64,000 bases of DNA, taken from Xaviernesmea rhizosphaerae (GTDB lineage Bacteria > Pseudomonadota > Alphaproteobacteria > Rhizobiales > Rhizobiaceae). Under the pieces are notes generated by a model, which ran no database searches, was not told the origin of the DNA, and was given only the letters and a program-made list of their open reading frames with translations. The stretch covers positions 1-64,000 of the forward strand of contig NZ_MKIO01000025.1 of the NCBI RefSeq assembly GCF_001938945.1, given 5' to 3'. The translations under genes were made by a program, and so were the position numbers. Of this stretch, positions 37,779 through 47,103 are shown piece after piece (position 1 is the stretch's first letter; each line of letters begins with the position of its first letter).

Positions 37779-38243
37779 ATGAAAAAGGCGTTCGACGTTT
37801 CCGACAAGCTGTTTGAGCTCTACCACCGCGTCCATCGGCTTCTCAACGAGTCGATGACCGAGGAAGGCGTCTCGCTGGCCCGCAGCAAGTTTCTCTTCTA
37901 CCTCTGCAAGCTCGGCCCCTGTCGTTCGACCGATATTGCCGACGCGCTGAAATTCGCCCCGCGCACCGTCACCGAGGCGATTGACGGGCTGGAGCGCGAC
38001 AAGCTCGTCGTGCGCCAGCCGGACCCGGACGACCGGCGCGCCAAGATCGTCACCATCACCGAAATGGGGCGACAGGCGCTCGAAGCTGCGGAGGGACCGC
38101 GCAAGCAGATGATCGGCGAACTCTTCGCCACGCTCGACGACAGCGAGCTCGACCAGCTGCACGATATCGTCGCCAAGCTGGTCGAAAAGGCCGAGGACAT
38201 GCGCGCCAAGCGCAAGGAAGAGGTCAGCAGCGCCGCTGAGTGA
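37779..38243 (+). CDS. MarR-family transcriptional regulator
   Basis: 154 residues, winged helix-turn-helix: dimerisation helix first, then SLARSKFLFYLCKLGPCRST, the recognition helix region ALKFAPRTVTEAIDGLERDK, and the wing VVRQPDPDDRRAKIVTIT, which is strongly MarR-like. Regulators of this family respond to small aromatic ligands or oxidants and usually control a neighbouring gene. Here the divergent neighbour is the YhaO/YhaN pair, so a link is possible but not typical. It ends near a terminator shared with hupB. Confidence 0.9.
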   Translation: MKKAFDVSDKLFELYHRVHRLLNESMTEEGVSLARSKFLFYLCKLGPCRSTDIADALKFAPRTVTEAIDGLERDKLVVRQPDPDDRRAKIVTITEMGRQALEAAEGPRKQMIGELFATLDDSELDQLHDIVAKLVEKAEDMRAKRKEEVSSAAE

Positions 38244-38397
38244 CGATGGCGGGGCTGGAGCGCCCTGCCCCTTTCTCCGCGGCACTGATCGCGTTGCCTT
38301 GCAGGGACATGCCCTTCGCTCGGTCGAATTCCCATCTCCGAGACGGGCGCCACGGCATCGGCGTCCATGTTATCTGCCTCCATGGGCGAAAACGAAA

Positions 38398-38424
38398 AAA
38401 GGTCCGGAGCAAGACCGGACCTTT
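38398..38424 (-). terminator. Terminator between marR and hupB
   Basis: A 10-bp stem (AAAGGTCCGG 38398-38407 with CCGGACCTTT 38415-38424), 7-nt loop. The minus-strand side has six T, so it mainly serves hupB; it can also stop marR transcripts. In the rest of the 38244-38525 gap I see nothing. Confidence 0.7.
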
Positions 38425-38525
38425 CACTTCGCGTCTCAGCCGTCTGCCGACCGACCCTCTCGCAACAAGGCGCACTCGGCGCAGTTCGCGATGGCCTTGG
38501 CCGGACGGTGGCCAAATGGAACGTC

Positions 38526-38798
38526 TTAGTTGACGGCGTCCTTCAGGCCCTTGCCGGCCGTGAACTTCGGCACGTTGCGCGCGGGAATGTCCACTTCGGC
38601 GCCGGTCGAGGGATTGCGGCCCTTGGAGGCTTCGCGGCGGCTAACGGTGAAGTTGCCAAAACCGACGAGGCGAATGTCGCCGCCATTCTTCAGCTCGGTC
38701 TGGATCACGTCGAACAGGGCATCGACCGCCGACGCTGCATCATTCTTGGAAATGCCGGCCTTGTCGGCAACAGCAGACACGAGCTCGTTCTTATTCAT
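38526..38798 (-). CDS. hupB: HU-family nucleoid protein
   Basis: 90 residues, exact HU size. It binds and bends DNA as a dimer and shapes the nucleoid. MNKNELVSAVADKAGISKND is the dimerising N-terminus; LVGFGNFTVSRREASKGRNP and the beta-arm with the intercalating proline (GRNPSTG), plus the C-terminal PKFTAGKGLKDAVN, are typical. GGTGGAAAC precedes the ATG. It lies downstream of lon, the usual rhizobial position. Confidence 0.96.
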   Translation of the reverse strand: MNKNELVSAVADKAGISKNDAASAVDALFDVIQTELKNGGDIRLVGFGNFTVSRREASKGRNPSTGAEVDIPARNVPKFTAGKGLKDAVN

Positions 38799-39115
38799 GT
38801 TTCCACCCTTTCACTCGGTTCGAAACGATTTTGATCGCGCGGCGAAAATGACCGAATCCTAAAAGAGATCGGTCAGCCGCTGCACCAGTCACGGGCAATC
38901 GCCCTTTGGCGGACCCCGGCGCTGACACGACGCCGGACACCGTCACGAAGGCGGGCGGCGCGCATCGGCAAACCGTCCGTCTTGGCAACCCATTCACTCC
39001 GAATGCCCGGGAATGCAAGGGTTTGCGGCCCATAAACGTGAAAAAGACCGGCCTTTGGCCGGTCTTTCACAAAAAAAGCCGTGAGATCAGGCGGGAGAGC
39101 CCCGCCTGATCTCTA
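38799..39115. other. hupB promoter region and lon 3' region
   Basis: The 317-nt gap contains the lon terminator (39043-39067) at its right end and should contain the hupB promoter, read leftward, in 38800-38950. No gene is supported. I see no RpoH- or EcfG-type promoter match here. Confidence 0.5.
39043..39067 (-). terminator. lon terminator
   Basis: An 11-bp stem (AAAGACCGGCC with GGCCGGTCTTT) with a TTT loop, about 50 nt past the lon stop; five T follow on the minus strand. It separates lon from hupB. Confidence 0.75.
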
Positions 39116-41536
39116 TCAGTGCGCGAAGCTCGACGACGCCTCGTCCACCTCGGCAACCGGCTTCATCGAGGCCGCCTGCTTGGCCGCATCCCATTCGATG
39201 GCTTCCGGCTGGCGCGTCAGTGCATGCTGCAGCACCTCGCCGATCATCGAGACGGGCACGATTTCCAGGCTGTTCTTCACATTGTCCGGAATGTCGGCCA
39301 GGTCCTTGGCGTTCTCTTCCGGGATCAGCACCTTCTTGATCCCGCCGCGCAGGGCCGCCAGGAGCTTTTCCTTCAGGCCGCCGATCGGCAGGACACGGCC
39401 GCGCAGCGTGATCTCGCCGGTCATCGCCACATCCTTGTTGACTGGAATGCCGGTCATGATCGAGACGATGGCGGTGGCCATGGCAACGCCGGCCGAGGGG
39501 CCGTCCTTCGGGGTCGCGCCTTCGGGAACGTGCACGTGGATGTCGTTCTTCTCGAACATCGGCGGCTCGATGCCGAAATCGATGGCGCGGGAGCGGACGT
39601 AGGACGCCGCCGCCGAGATCGATTCCTTCATCACGTCCTTCAGATTGCCCGTCACCGTCATGCGGCCCTTGCCGGGCATCATCACGCCTTCGATGGTCAG
39701 CAGCTCGCCGCCCACTTCCGTCCAGGCCAGACCCGTGACAACGCCGACCTGATCGGTGCGCTCGGCCTCGCCATGGCGATAGCGCGGCACACCGAGATAG
39801 TCGGCAATATTGGCGCCCGTCACCTCGACCCGCTCGGCCTTGCCCTTGAGGATCTCGGTGACGGCCTTGCGGGCGAGCTTCATCAGCTCGCGCTCGAAGG
39901 AGCGCACACCGGCTTCACGGGTATAGGTCTGGATCACGGCGCGCAGGGCGTCGTCGGTCACCGCGAACTCCTTCGCCTGCAGCGCATGGTCCGCCACCGC
40001 CTTGGGCAGAAGGTGCCGTCGGGCGATCTCCAGCTTTTCCTCTTCGGTATAGCCTGCGATGCGGATCACTTCCATGCGGTCCATCAGCGGAGCCGGGATG
40101 TTGAGCGTGTTCGCCGTCGTGATGAACATCACGTTCGACAGATCGTACTCGACCTCCAGATAGTGGTCCATGAAGGTGGCGTTCTGTTCCGGATCCAGCA
40201 CCTCAAGCAGAGCGGAAGACGGATCGCCGCGGAAATCCTGGCCCATCTTGTCGATCTCATCGAGCAGGAAGAGCGGATTGGAGCGCTTGGCCTTCTTCAT
40301 CGACTGGATGACCTTGCCGGGCATCGAGCCGATATAGGTCCGGCGGTGGCCGCGGATCTCGGCCTCGTCACGCACGCCGCCCAGCGCCATGCGGACATAT
40401 TCACGTCCCGTGGCCTTGGCGATCGAGCGGGCGAGCGAGGTCTTGCCGACACCCGGAGGGCCAACGAGGCACAGGATCGGACCCTTGATCTTGGCCGAGC
40501 GTGCCTGCACGGCGAGATATTCGACGATCCGTTCCTTGACCTTGTCGAGGCCGAAATGATCCTCGTCCAGAACCTTCTCGGCATTGTTGAGATCGGTCTT
40601 GACCTTGGACTTCTTGCCCCAGGGAATGCCGGTCAGCCAGTCGAGATAATTCCGCACGACGGTGGCTTCTGCCGACATCGGGCTCATCTGACGCAGCTTC
40701 TTCAGCTCGCCCTCGGCCTTTTCACGGGCCTCCTTGGACAGCTTGGCCTTGTTGATGCGATCTTCCAGCTCGGCCATCTCGTCGCGGCCTTCCTCGCCGT
40801 CGCCGAGCTCCTTCTGGATCGCCTTCATCTGCTCGTTCAGGTAATATTCGCGCTGGGTCTTCTCCATCTGGCGCTTGACGCGCGAGCGGATGCGCTTCTC
40901 AACCTGGAGGACGGAGATCTCACCTTCCATGAAGCCGAGCGCCTTTTCAAGGCGCAGCTTGACGCTGGTCGTCTCCAGCATTTCCTGCTTTTCGACGATC
41001 TTGATCGACAGATGGGACGCGACCGTGTCAGCGAGCTTGGAATAGTCCTCGATCTGGCTCGCGGCGCCGACCACCTCGGGCGAGATCTTCTTGTTGAGCT
41101 TCACATAGCTCTCGAATTCGGAGACGACCGAGCGGCTGAGCGCTTCGATCTCCACCGGATCCTCGGCCGGCTCTTCCAGGGCATGGGCCAGCGCCTCGTA
41201 GAATTCCTCGCGACGCGTATAGCCATCGATCTCGGCGCGGGCGCGGCCTTCGACCAGCACCTTCACCGTCCCATCGGGCAGCTTGAGCAGTTGCAGGACA
41301 TTGGCGATCGTGCCGACCTGATAGATGGCCGAGGGTTCCGGATCGTCGTCACTGGCATTGATCTGGGTGGCGAGCATGATCTGCTTGTCCGTGCCCATGA
41401 CCTCTTCCAGCGCGCGGATCGACTTCTCGCGTCCGACAAAGAGCGGAACGATCATATGCGGAAAGACCACGATATCGCGCAGCGGCAACACCGGGTATGT
41501 CGCGCTATCGGTCGCCGGAGACGTCTTTTTCGTCAT
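39116..41536 (-). CDS. lon: ATP-dependent protease La (Lon)
   Basis: 806 residues, LonA type. The N-terminal substrate-binding domain starts [20 protein letters not shown]; the AAA+ module has Walker [16 protein letters not shown] and Walker [11 protein letters not shown]; the C-terminal peptidase has the catalytic Ser in [12 protein letters not shown] and the Lys partner further on ([13 protein letters not shown] region). It degrades misfolded and regulatory proteins. ATG 41536 has AAAGGAA upstream; 15 extra in-frame codons further up are ignored. A heat-shock promoter match lies about 80-110 nt upstream. Confidence 0.97.
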   Translation of the reverse strand: MTKKTSPATDSATYPVLPLRDIVVFPHMIVPLFVGREKSIRALEEVMGTDKQIMLATQINASDDDPEPSAIYQVGTIANVLQLLKLPDGTVKVLVEGRARAEIDGYTRREEFYEALAHALEEPAEDPVEIEALSRSVVSEFESYVKLNKKISPEVVGAASQIEDYSKLADTVASHLSIKIVEKQEMLETTSVKLRLEKALGFMEGEISVLQVEKRIRSRVKRQMEKTQREYYLNEQMKAIQKELGDGEEGRDEMAELEDRINKAKLSKEAREKAEGELKKLRQMSPMSAEATVVRNYLDWLTGIPWGKKSKVKTDLNNAEKVLDEDHFGLDKVKERIVEYLAVQARSAKIKGPILCLVGPPGVGKTSLARSIAKATGREYVRMALGGVRDEAEIRGHRRTYIGSMPGKVIQSMKKAKRSNPLFLLDEIDKMGQDFRGDPSSALLEVLDPEQNATFMDHYLEVEYDLSNVMFITTANTLNIPAPLMDRMEVIRIAGYTEEEKLEIARRHLLPKAVADHALQAKEFAVTDDALRAVIQTYTREAGVRSFERELMKLARKAVTEILKGKAERVEVTGANIADYLGVPRYRHGEAERTDQVGVVTGLAWTEVGGELLTIEGVMMPGKGRMTVTGNLKDVMKESISAAASYVRSRAIDFGIEPPMFEKNDIHVHVPEGATPKDGPSAGVAMATAIVSIMTGIPVNKDVAMTGEITLRGRVLPIGGLKEKLLAALRGGIKKVLIPEENAKDLADIPDNVKNSLEIVPVSMIGEVLQHALTRQPEAIEWDAAKQAASMKPVAEVDEASSSFAH

Positions 41537-41615
41537 TTCAGTTCCTTTCCGACCCGTTTCCGGGCCATTGCCGCAGCGCATTCAAGGTGCGCCGGGTTCT
41601 CGACTTTCTCAGCAG

Positions 41616-41644
41616 AAATGGCGTTTCGAGAGCTGGCTTTCAAC
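41616..41644 (-). promoter_or_regulatory. Candidate RpoH (heat-shock) promoter of lon
   Basis: Minus strand: GTTGAAA (41638-41644), 14-nt spacer, CGCCATTT (41616-41623). This parallels the sigma-32 pattern CTTGAAA-N13-15-CCCCATNT. The predicted transcript start is about 72 nt before the lon ATG. Confidence 0.5.
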
Positions 41645-41989
41645 CCTCGGGCCCGCTCTTCGCCAGTCCTCGCCATCTGGCGATCAAGGCTTTGATCCAA
41701 GCCCCGATTAGACGGCAGCGAACGTGCCTCAGGCTTGCCAGTCCGGCGCGCTCGGTCGAATCGTTCCGCCAAAGACCGCCGCGCAGACGCATAACATCAG
41801 GGGTCGCGACATCATCGCGCTGCCCAAGCGTTTGCGCAACCATTCATTTTAGGGGCGCTGCCTTGACGCAGTCTAGAGGCGGTCGGGGCACGCCGGTGAG
41901 CGGCACGGGCACGCCATCCGGCGCCGCAGACATCGCAGAGTTGGCAGATGCATCGATCGCCGATTCGTTTCTGCCAGCGTACCAAATGA

Positions 41990-42015
41990 AAAGGCCCGCA
42001 CGAGGGCGGGCCTTT
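41990..42015 (-). terminator. clpX terminator
   Basis: A 10-bp stem (AAAGGCCCGC 41990-41999 with GCGGGCCTTT 42006-42015), 6-nt loop, four T on the minus strand, 22 nt past the clpX stop. Confidence 0.75.
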
Positions 42016-42037
42016 CGACGGGATCGCGATATCAGGA

Positions 42038-43315
42038 TCAGGCCGAAACATTCGCCTTTTCGTCGGTCCGCTCCGAATAGATATAGAGCGGGCGGGCAGA
42101 GCCCTTGACGACTTCGTCGGAGATGACCACCTCGCGAACGCCTTCCAGCGTCGGCAGCTCGAACATGGTGTCGAGCAGGATCTTCTCCATGATCGAGCGC
42201 AGGCCGCGGGCGCCGGTCTTGCGCACGATCGCCTTGCGGGCAATCTCGCGCAGGGCGTCCTCATGGAAGGTCAGTTCGACATCTTCCATCTCGAACAGGC
42301 GCTGATACTGCTTGATCAGCGCGTTCTTCGGCTCGGACAGGATCTGGATCAGCGCTTCCTCGTCCAGGTCTTCCAACGTCGCCAGAACCGGCAGACGGCC
42401 GATGAATTCCGGGATCAGGCCGAACTTCACCAGATCTTCCGGCTCCAGCTCGCGCAGGACTTCGCCGACGCGGCGATCTTCCGGCGCGCGCACGGCAGCA
42501 CCGAAGCCGATCGAGGTCTTTTCGCCACGGGCGGAGATGATCTTGTCGAGGCCGGCAAAGGCGCCGCCGCAGATAAACAGGATGTTGGTCGTGTCAACCT
42601 GCAGGAATTCCTGCTGCGGATGCTTGCGCCCGCCCTGCGGCGGAACGGAAGCGACCGTGCCTTCCATGATCTTCAGCAGCGCCTGCTGCACGCCCTCGCC
42701 CGAAACGTCCCTGGTGATCGAGGGGTTGTCGGACTTGCGCGAGATCTTGTCGACCTCGTCGATATAGACGATGCCGCGCTGGGCCCGCTCGACATTGTAG
42801 TCAGCGGCCTGCAGGAGCTTCAGGATGATATTCTCGACGTCCTCACCGACATAGCCGGCCTCGGTCAGCGTCGTCGCGTCGGCCATGGTGAAGGGAACGT
42901 CGATGATGCGGGCGAGCGTCTGGGCAAGATAGGTCTTGCCGCAGCCGGTCGGGCCAACCAGCATGATGTTCGACTTCGCCAGTTCGACGTCGGAGCCCTT
43001 GGAGGCATGGGCGAGACGCTTGTAATGGTTATGCACCGCAACCGACAGGATGCGCTTGGCCTGCTGCTGGCCGATGACATATTCGTCAAGGACCTTGATG
43101 ATCTCCTGCGGCGTGGGAACACCATCGCGGGATTTCACCATCGAGGTCTTGTTCTCCTCGCGGATGATGTCCATGCAAAGCTCGACGCATTCGTCGCAGA
43201 TGAACACCGTCGGCCCGGCAATGAGCTTGCGCACTTCATGCTGGCTCTTGCCGCAGAACGAACAATAAAGAGTATTCTTGGAGTCGCCGCCGTTGCTGCC
43301 GCTGACCTTGCTCAT
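42038..43315 (-). CDS. clpX: ATP-dependent Clp protease ATP-binding subunit ClpX
   Basis: 425 residues. The N-terminal zinc-binding domain has Cys18, Cys21, Cys40 and Cys43 ([15 protein letters not shown]). The AAA+ module has Walker [16 protein letters not shown], Walker [11 protein letters not shown], and the ClpP-docking IGF loop (TSIGFGAAV). It unfolds substrates and feeds them to ClpP; in alphaproteobacteria ClpXP controls cell-cycle regulators such as CtrA. It is downstream of clpP across a 300-nt gap and so may have its own promoter. Confidence 0.97.
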   Translation of the reverse strand: MSKVSGSNGGDSKNTLYCSFCGKSQHEVRKLIAGPTVFICDECVELCMDIIREENKTSMVKSRDGVPTPQEIIKVLDEYVIGQQQAKRILSVAVHNHYKRLAHASKGSDVELAKSNIMLVGPTGCGKTYLAQTLARIIDVPFTMADATTLTEAGYVGEDVENIILKLLQAADYNVERAQRGIVYIDEVDKISRKSDNPSITRDVSGEGVQQALLKIMEGTVASVPPQGGRKHPQQEFLQVDTTNILFICGGAFAGLDKIISARGEKTSIGFGAAVRAPEDRRVGEVLRELEPEDLVKFGLIPEFIGRLPVLATLEDLDEEALIQILSEPKNALIKQYQRLFEMEDVELTFHEDALREIARKAIVRKTGARGLRSIMEKILLDTMFELPTLEGVREVVISDEVVKGSARPLYIYSERTDEKANVSA

Positions 43316-43615
43316 TTCAAATTCCTTCCAGCACGCCCGACGCCCTCAAGGAGGCGCCGCGGACCACTCAAACCGCTCCGAAGACTGACGCCCGCAATGC
43401 CGGGCATCAGCGAACAGGGCCTCGGGAGTACGAACCGGCATCAAACGCGAGGTCCGAGTCCGGCGGCAACGATTCTCCCACCGAAACCGAATGCTAGGAA
43501 CAGACATTCAACATAGCATTAACGGCGGATATTAGCCGCTTTGGCTCGCGGATAAAGCCCTTTGAGGCTTACAATTGTGTCACAATTGCATCTATCCGCG
43601 AACAAAGCATCGCAA
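43316..43615. other. clpP-clpX intergenic region
   Basis: 300 nt with no gene. The notable structure is the 17-bp palindrome at 43572-43588 close to the clpP stop. The part next to clpX holds its ribosome site (GGAAGGAA) and presumably its promoter. Confidence 0.5.
43572..43588. promoter_or_regulatory. 17-bp perfect palindrome between clpX and clpP
   Basis: CAATTGTG-T-CACAATTG, 8-bp arms around one base, 28 nt past the clpP stop and 260 nt before the clpX start. It lacks a loop and a T-run, so an operator is more likely than a terminator. No regulator is assigned. Confidence 0.4.
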
Positions 43616-44251
43616 TCAGGCCGCCGGCGGCGCCGCTTCCATCGCTTCGCGCGATGTGATGACCTTATCCACAAGCCCCCAGGCCTGTGCTTCGTCTGCC
43701 GTCATGAAGTGGTCGCGATCGAGCGTCTGTTCAACCTCTTCATAGGTCCGGCCGCAGTGCTTCACGTAAACGTCATTGAGCCGGCGCTTCATCTTGATGA
43801 TGTCGCGTGCGTGGCGCTCGATGTCGGACGCCTGGCCCTGGAAGCCGCCGGAAGGCTGGTGGACCATGATGCGGGCGCTCGGCAGGGCAAAGCGCATGTC
43901 CTTGTGGCCGGCCGCCAGAAGCAGCGAGCCCATGGAGGCTGCCTGGCCGATGCACAGCGTGGAGACCGCCGGCTTGATGAACTGCATGGTGTCGTAGATC
44001 GCCATGCCGGCCGTGACGACGCCGCCGGGCGAATTGATGTAGAGCGCGATTTCCTTCTTCGGATTTTCCGCTTCCAGGAACAGGAGCTGGGCGCAGACCA
44101 GCGTCGACATATGATCTTCCACCGGTCCAGTCAGGAAGATGATCCGCTCTTTCAGGAGGCGGGAATAGATGTCGTAGGAGCGTTCGCCGCGGTTGGTCTG
44201 CTCGACGACCATCGGCACCAGGGCCATTGCGGTATCAACGGGATTTCTCAT
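43616..44251 (-). CDS. clpP: ATP-dependent Clp protease proteolytic subunit ClpP
   Basis: 211 residues. Catalytic Ser106 is in [13 protein letters not shown] and His131 in IMVHQPSGG; the Asp follows in the handle region ([12 protein letters not shown]). It forms the 14-mer protease chamber used by ClpX and ClpA. Start ATG 44251 ([16 protein letters not shown]) was chosen by the family N-terminus; 12 further in-frame codons upstream are not conserved. A heat-shock-type promoter lies 70-100 nt upstream. Confidence 0.97.
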   Translation of the reverse strand: MRNPVDTAMALVPMVVEQTNRGERSYDIYSRLLKERIIFLTGPVEDHMSTLVCAQLLFLEAENPKKEIALYINSPGGVVTAGMAIYDTMQFIKPAVSTLCIGQAASMGSLLLAAGHKDMRFALPSARIMVHQPSGGFQGQASDIERHARDIIKMKRRLNDVYVKHCGRTYEEVEQTLDRDHFMTADEAQAWGLVDKVITSREAMEAAPPAA

Positions 44252-44321
44252 GTCTAGCCTTGTCAATGATGCGCGCGACCGGTTCACGCGCCGGGAATCA
44301 TGAATGTGTCTCCTCTTCTAC

Positions 44322-44349
44322 ATAAAGGGCCTCATAGGCCCACTTCAAG
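44322..44349 (-). promoter_or_regulatory. Candidate RpoH (heat-shock) promoter of clpP
   Basis: Minus strand: CTTGAAG (44343-44349), 13-nt spacer, CCCTTTAT (44322-44329), close to the sigma-32 consensus CTTGAAA-N13-15-CCCCATNT. The spacer overlaps a small inverted repeat GGGCCT-CAT-AGGCCC (44327-44341). Confidence 0.5.
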
Positions 44350-44412
44350 ACGCCACCGTCTTATAACCTTAACCACCCTTGACCGGAGCGCCACCTGTCC
44401 CCGCGCCGACGG

Positions 44413-45972
44413 TCAAAGCTGTGATTCGACCGGCAGCACGCCGATGACCGTCGCGGTGAGCCAGCGCCAGAAGCCCGCTTCCGGCTCTCGCCTGAGCCGG
44501 CGGGCATGGTGGGCGCGCTCGTCGCTCCACACAAGCCGACGCCCCTCAAGGCTCAGGCGGAAGCTGTTGGCGGGCGCCGTCTCCTCGGTGAAGATGGCGT
44601 CGATATCGGCGATCAGCGCCGGACAGGTGATCAGCACGCCCATTTCCGTGTTGAGCGAGGCCGAGCGCGGGTCGAAATTCATCGAGCCGACGAAGCCGGT
44701 GCGCCCGTCTATGGTGAAGGCCTTGGTGTGCAGGCTGGCGGACCGGGAGCCGAACAGCGAGAGGCGCGCGGTCTCGCTCGGCTCGCGCTCCGCCTTCAGC
44801 TCGTAGAGCCGCACCCCGATGGACAGCAGTCGACGTCGATAGTTGGCATAGGCGCCATGCACGGCGGCGACGTCTGTGGCGGCCAGCGAATTGGTCAGCA
44901 CCGCCACCTCGGCCCCGCGCTCTGTGAGCGCGCCAAGCGCCTTCACCCCGTTCGCGCCGGGAATGAAATAGGGCGAGATAATGCGCAGATGCCGCTCAGT
45001 GTCATGGATCACGGGCATCAGCACTTCCATCAGCCAGTTCTGCCGCCGGCCCATATGCGCCTTTTCCGGGGGATCGGCGACCATGCGCAGCTCTCCGGTC
45101 CAGCGCAGCGGACCGGTGCCGTGAAACAGCCCCTCCTCCCCCGCCAGCCGGTCGAGATGGTCGAGATAGGGCCGGGCCGCGCTGCCATTGGCAATTCGGG
45201 CGAGCTTGCGGCGCAGCCGCGGGAGATAGTGGCGCCGCGGGGTGCGCAGCGCGCCGATCGGCAGCACCATCGGGCTGTTCCAATAGGCGTCAAAGATCTC
45301 GGAGGCCTGGCCGGCGATCTCGCCCAGCATCCACATGTCGAGATCGCGGAAATTGGACTGCTCGGCCGCATCGAAATAGGCGTCGCCGATGTTACGGCCG
45401 CCGGCGATGGCGATGCGCCCGTCAGCGATCCAGGCCTTGTTGTGCATGCGTCGGGTGGCGCTCAGCGGACGCGCCATCATTTCCAGGCCGCGCTTCAGCC
45501 GGTCGGTGCGGGCGCGGCTGGGATTGAACAGCCGCACCTCGATATTCTCATGCGCATCGAGCGACAGGCAGAAGGCATCGTGCAGGCCGGCATTGATGTC
45601 GTCGAGCAGCAGGCGCACCTTCACGCCGCGATCGGCCGCCGCCAGCACCTCCGCCGCGAGAAGGCGGCCGGTGAGATCCTTGCGCCAGTAGTAATATTGC
45701 AGATCGAGGCTGCGCCCGGCGCGCCGGGCCGAGAGCGCGCGGGCAGCGAAGGCGTCGATATTGTCGGACAGCAGTGCCACGCCGTTCTGCCCGGCATGCG
45801 CCGCGCGCATCGGCGCCGCCCGGCGGTCGATCTCCGTCTGCCCGTCAAGCGGTGGCAGAGCTCGGGCGGGCGCGCCCTGCGGACGCCGGCCGAACCGTCC
45901 CCAGGCATAGATTGAGGAAAGGGCCACGAGGGCGAGCAGGGCGCCGCCAAGCACCAGCAGGATCGTCAGCAT
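44413..45972 (-). CDS. Phospholipase D family protein, cardiolipin synthase-like
   Basis: 519 residues. An N-terminal membrane helix (LTILLVLGGALLALVALSSI) is followed by two HKD domains: MHNKAWIADGRIAIAGGRNI and LHTKAFTIDGRTGFVGSMNF, each with His, Lys and Asp in place, so it should be active. This layout matches cardiolipin synthase C (YmdC-like) and related phosphatidyltransferases or phospholipases at the inner membrane. The upstream EEP-family gene ends 19 nt before and is likely co-transcribed. The exact substrate is not decidable from sequence. Confidence 0.85.
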   Translation of the reverse strand: MLTILLVLGGALLALVALSSIYAWGRFGRRPQGAPARALPPLDGQTEIDRRAAPMRAAHAGQNGVALLSDNIDAFAARALSARRAGRSLDLQYYYWRKDLTGRLLAAEVLAAADRGVKVRLLLDDINAGLHDAFCLSLDAHENIEVRLFNPSRARTDRLKRGLEMMARPLSATRRMHNKAWIADGRIAIAGGRNIGDAYFDAAEQSNFRDLDMWMLGEIAGQASEIFDAYWNSPMVLPIGALRTPRRHYLPRLRRKLARIANGSAARPYLDHLDRLAGEEGLFHGTGPLRWTGELRMVADPPEKAHMGRRQNWLMEVLMPVIHDTERHLRIISPYFIPGANGVKALGALTERGAEVAVLTNSLAATDVAAVHGAYANYRRRLLSIGVRLYELKAEREPSETARLSLFGSRSASLHTKAFTIDGRTGFVGSMNFDPRSASLNTEMGVLITCPALIADIDAIFTEETAPANSFRLSLEGRRLVWSDERAHHARRLRREPEAGFWRWLTATVIGVLPVESQL

Positions 45973-45991
45973 CGCCGCGCCCCTGTCTGCC

Positions 45992-46951
45992 TCACCGCGA
46001 CCCCGCCTGCGGAGCCTGCCCGCCGCGCGCCTCTTGCCGCTCTTCCGCCGCGTCCGCCTCGGGCGCCGCCGCGTCAATCGGCCCGACCTGCGGCAGAGGC
46101 GATATGCCGAGCGAGTGCAGCGCGGCGGCGAGATCGATATGGGCTTTCAACGGCAGATGATCGGAGGCGATGCGCGAGAGCGGCGAGTGATGCGCCTCGA
46201 CATGGGTGACGAGCGTATGCGGGCTGCCCATCACGCGATCGAGCGCCAGCAGCGGAAAGCGCGACGGAAAGCTTGGCACCACCGAGATCGAATGGTCGAA
46301 GACCGGGTCCAGCATGCTGAGCGCCGAACTGGAACCGATCCGCCATTCGTTGAGATCGCCGATCAGCAGCGTCGGCCGCGCGTCCCCCGCCGAGAGCGCC
46401 GCCAGGATCGCCCGCGCCTGCTGCCCGCGCGAGTGGCGTAGCAGGCCGAAATGCGCGGCGATGATGCGCAAGGGGCCGAGTTTCAGGTCGAGATCGACCA
46501 TCAGCGCGCCGCGCGGCTCCACGCCCGGCAGCTTCAGCTGCTCCACGCGCCCCACCACCCCCTCACGAAAGAGCAGCACATTGCCGTGCCAGCCGTGGCC
46601 CTTGGGCGAGAAGGCAGCGATCGGCACCGGAACGAGATGGCAGTCGCGCCGCAGACGCTCCATGTCGAGCAGGCCGGCCCGCTCGCCGAAGCGCTGGTCC
46701 GCTTCCTGCAGAGCGATGATATCGGCGTCCAGCTCGCAGATCACGTCGATGATGCGGCCGGGATCGAAGCGCTTGTCCACGCCCACGCATTTGTGAATGT
46801 TGTAGGAAGCGATCACCAGATCGCCCTTGGCTTCCACGGCCTCCCGCCCGGCCAGCGGGACACGCCGCGCGCGGATGGCCTGGATCAGGCCCTGGCGAAG
46901 GGTCTTGGGCGGCGTCCGCTTGAGGGACGAGGTCTTCGGCTCGGAGGGCAT
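45992..46951 (-). CDS. Endonuclease/exonuclease/phosphatase family protein
   Basis: About 319 residues of the EEP (DNase I-like) fold. Motifs: IASYNIHKCVGVDKR, ALQEAD (catalytic Glu), LLIGDLNEW (Asp-x-Asn), and the terminal SRIASDHLPLKAHI (Asp-His). Members cleave phosphodiesters in nucleic acids, sphingomyelin or inositol phosphates. Pairing with a phospholipase D-type gene, as with E. coli ybhP-ybhO, points to membrane lipid metabolism. The start at 46951 (MPSEPKTSSLK) is uncertain: the frame is open to 47110, beyond the divergent P450 start. Confidence 0.82.
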   Translation of the reverse strand: MPSEPKTSSLKRTPPKTLRQGLIQAIRARRVPLAGREAVEAKGDLVIASYNIHKCVGVDKRFDPGRIIDVICELDADIIALQEADQRFGERAGLLDMERLRRDCHLVPVPIAAFSPKGHGWHGNVLLFREGVVGRVEQLKLPGVEPRGALMVDLDLKLGPLRIIAAHFGLLRHSRGQQARAILAALSAGDARPTLLIGDLNEWRIGSSSALSMLDPVFDHSISVVPSFPSRFPLLALDRVMGSPHTLVTHVEAHHSPLSRIASDHLPLKAHIDLAAALHSLGISPLPQVGPIDAAAPEADAAEERQEARGGQAPQAGSR

Positions 46952-47103
46952 CGGCGGGCTCGGCGGCTTTCCATTCACGCAGCAAAGAGATAGACCATCC
47001 GGGCGGCGAGGCAAGGCGGTGTTGCTCAGGAAGCGGCTGCCTGTCGTCTGCGCCTCTCCACCTTCCGCCTCCATCTCTGCACGCCGAGAAAGCGCCTGCG
47101 CAC

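Larger units (their letters stand above)
41537..42037. other. clpX-lon intergenic region
   Basis: 501 nt. Contains the lon promoter candidate (41616-41644) and the clpX terminator (41990-42015). I find no credible gene between them. Confidence 0.5.

Noticed and set aside
39119-41695. A plus-strand open frame of about 858 codons opposite lon
   Set aside because: Antisense shadow of lon; no domain and no ribosome site.
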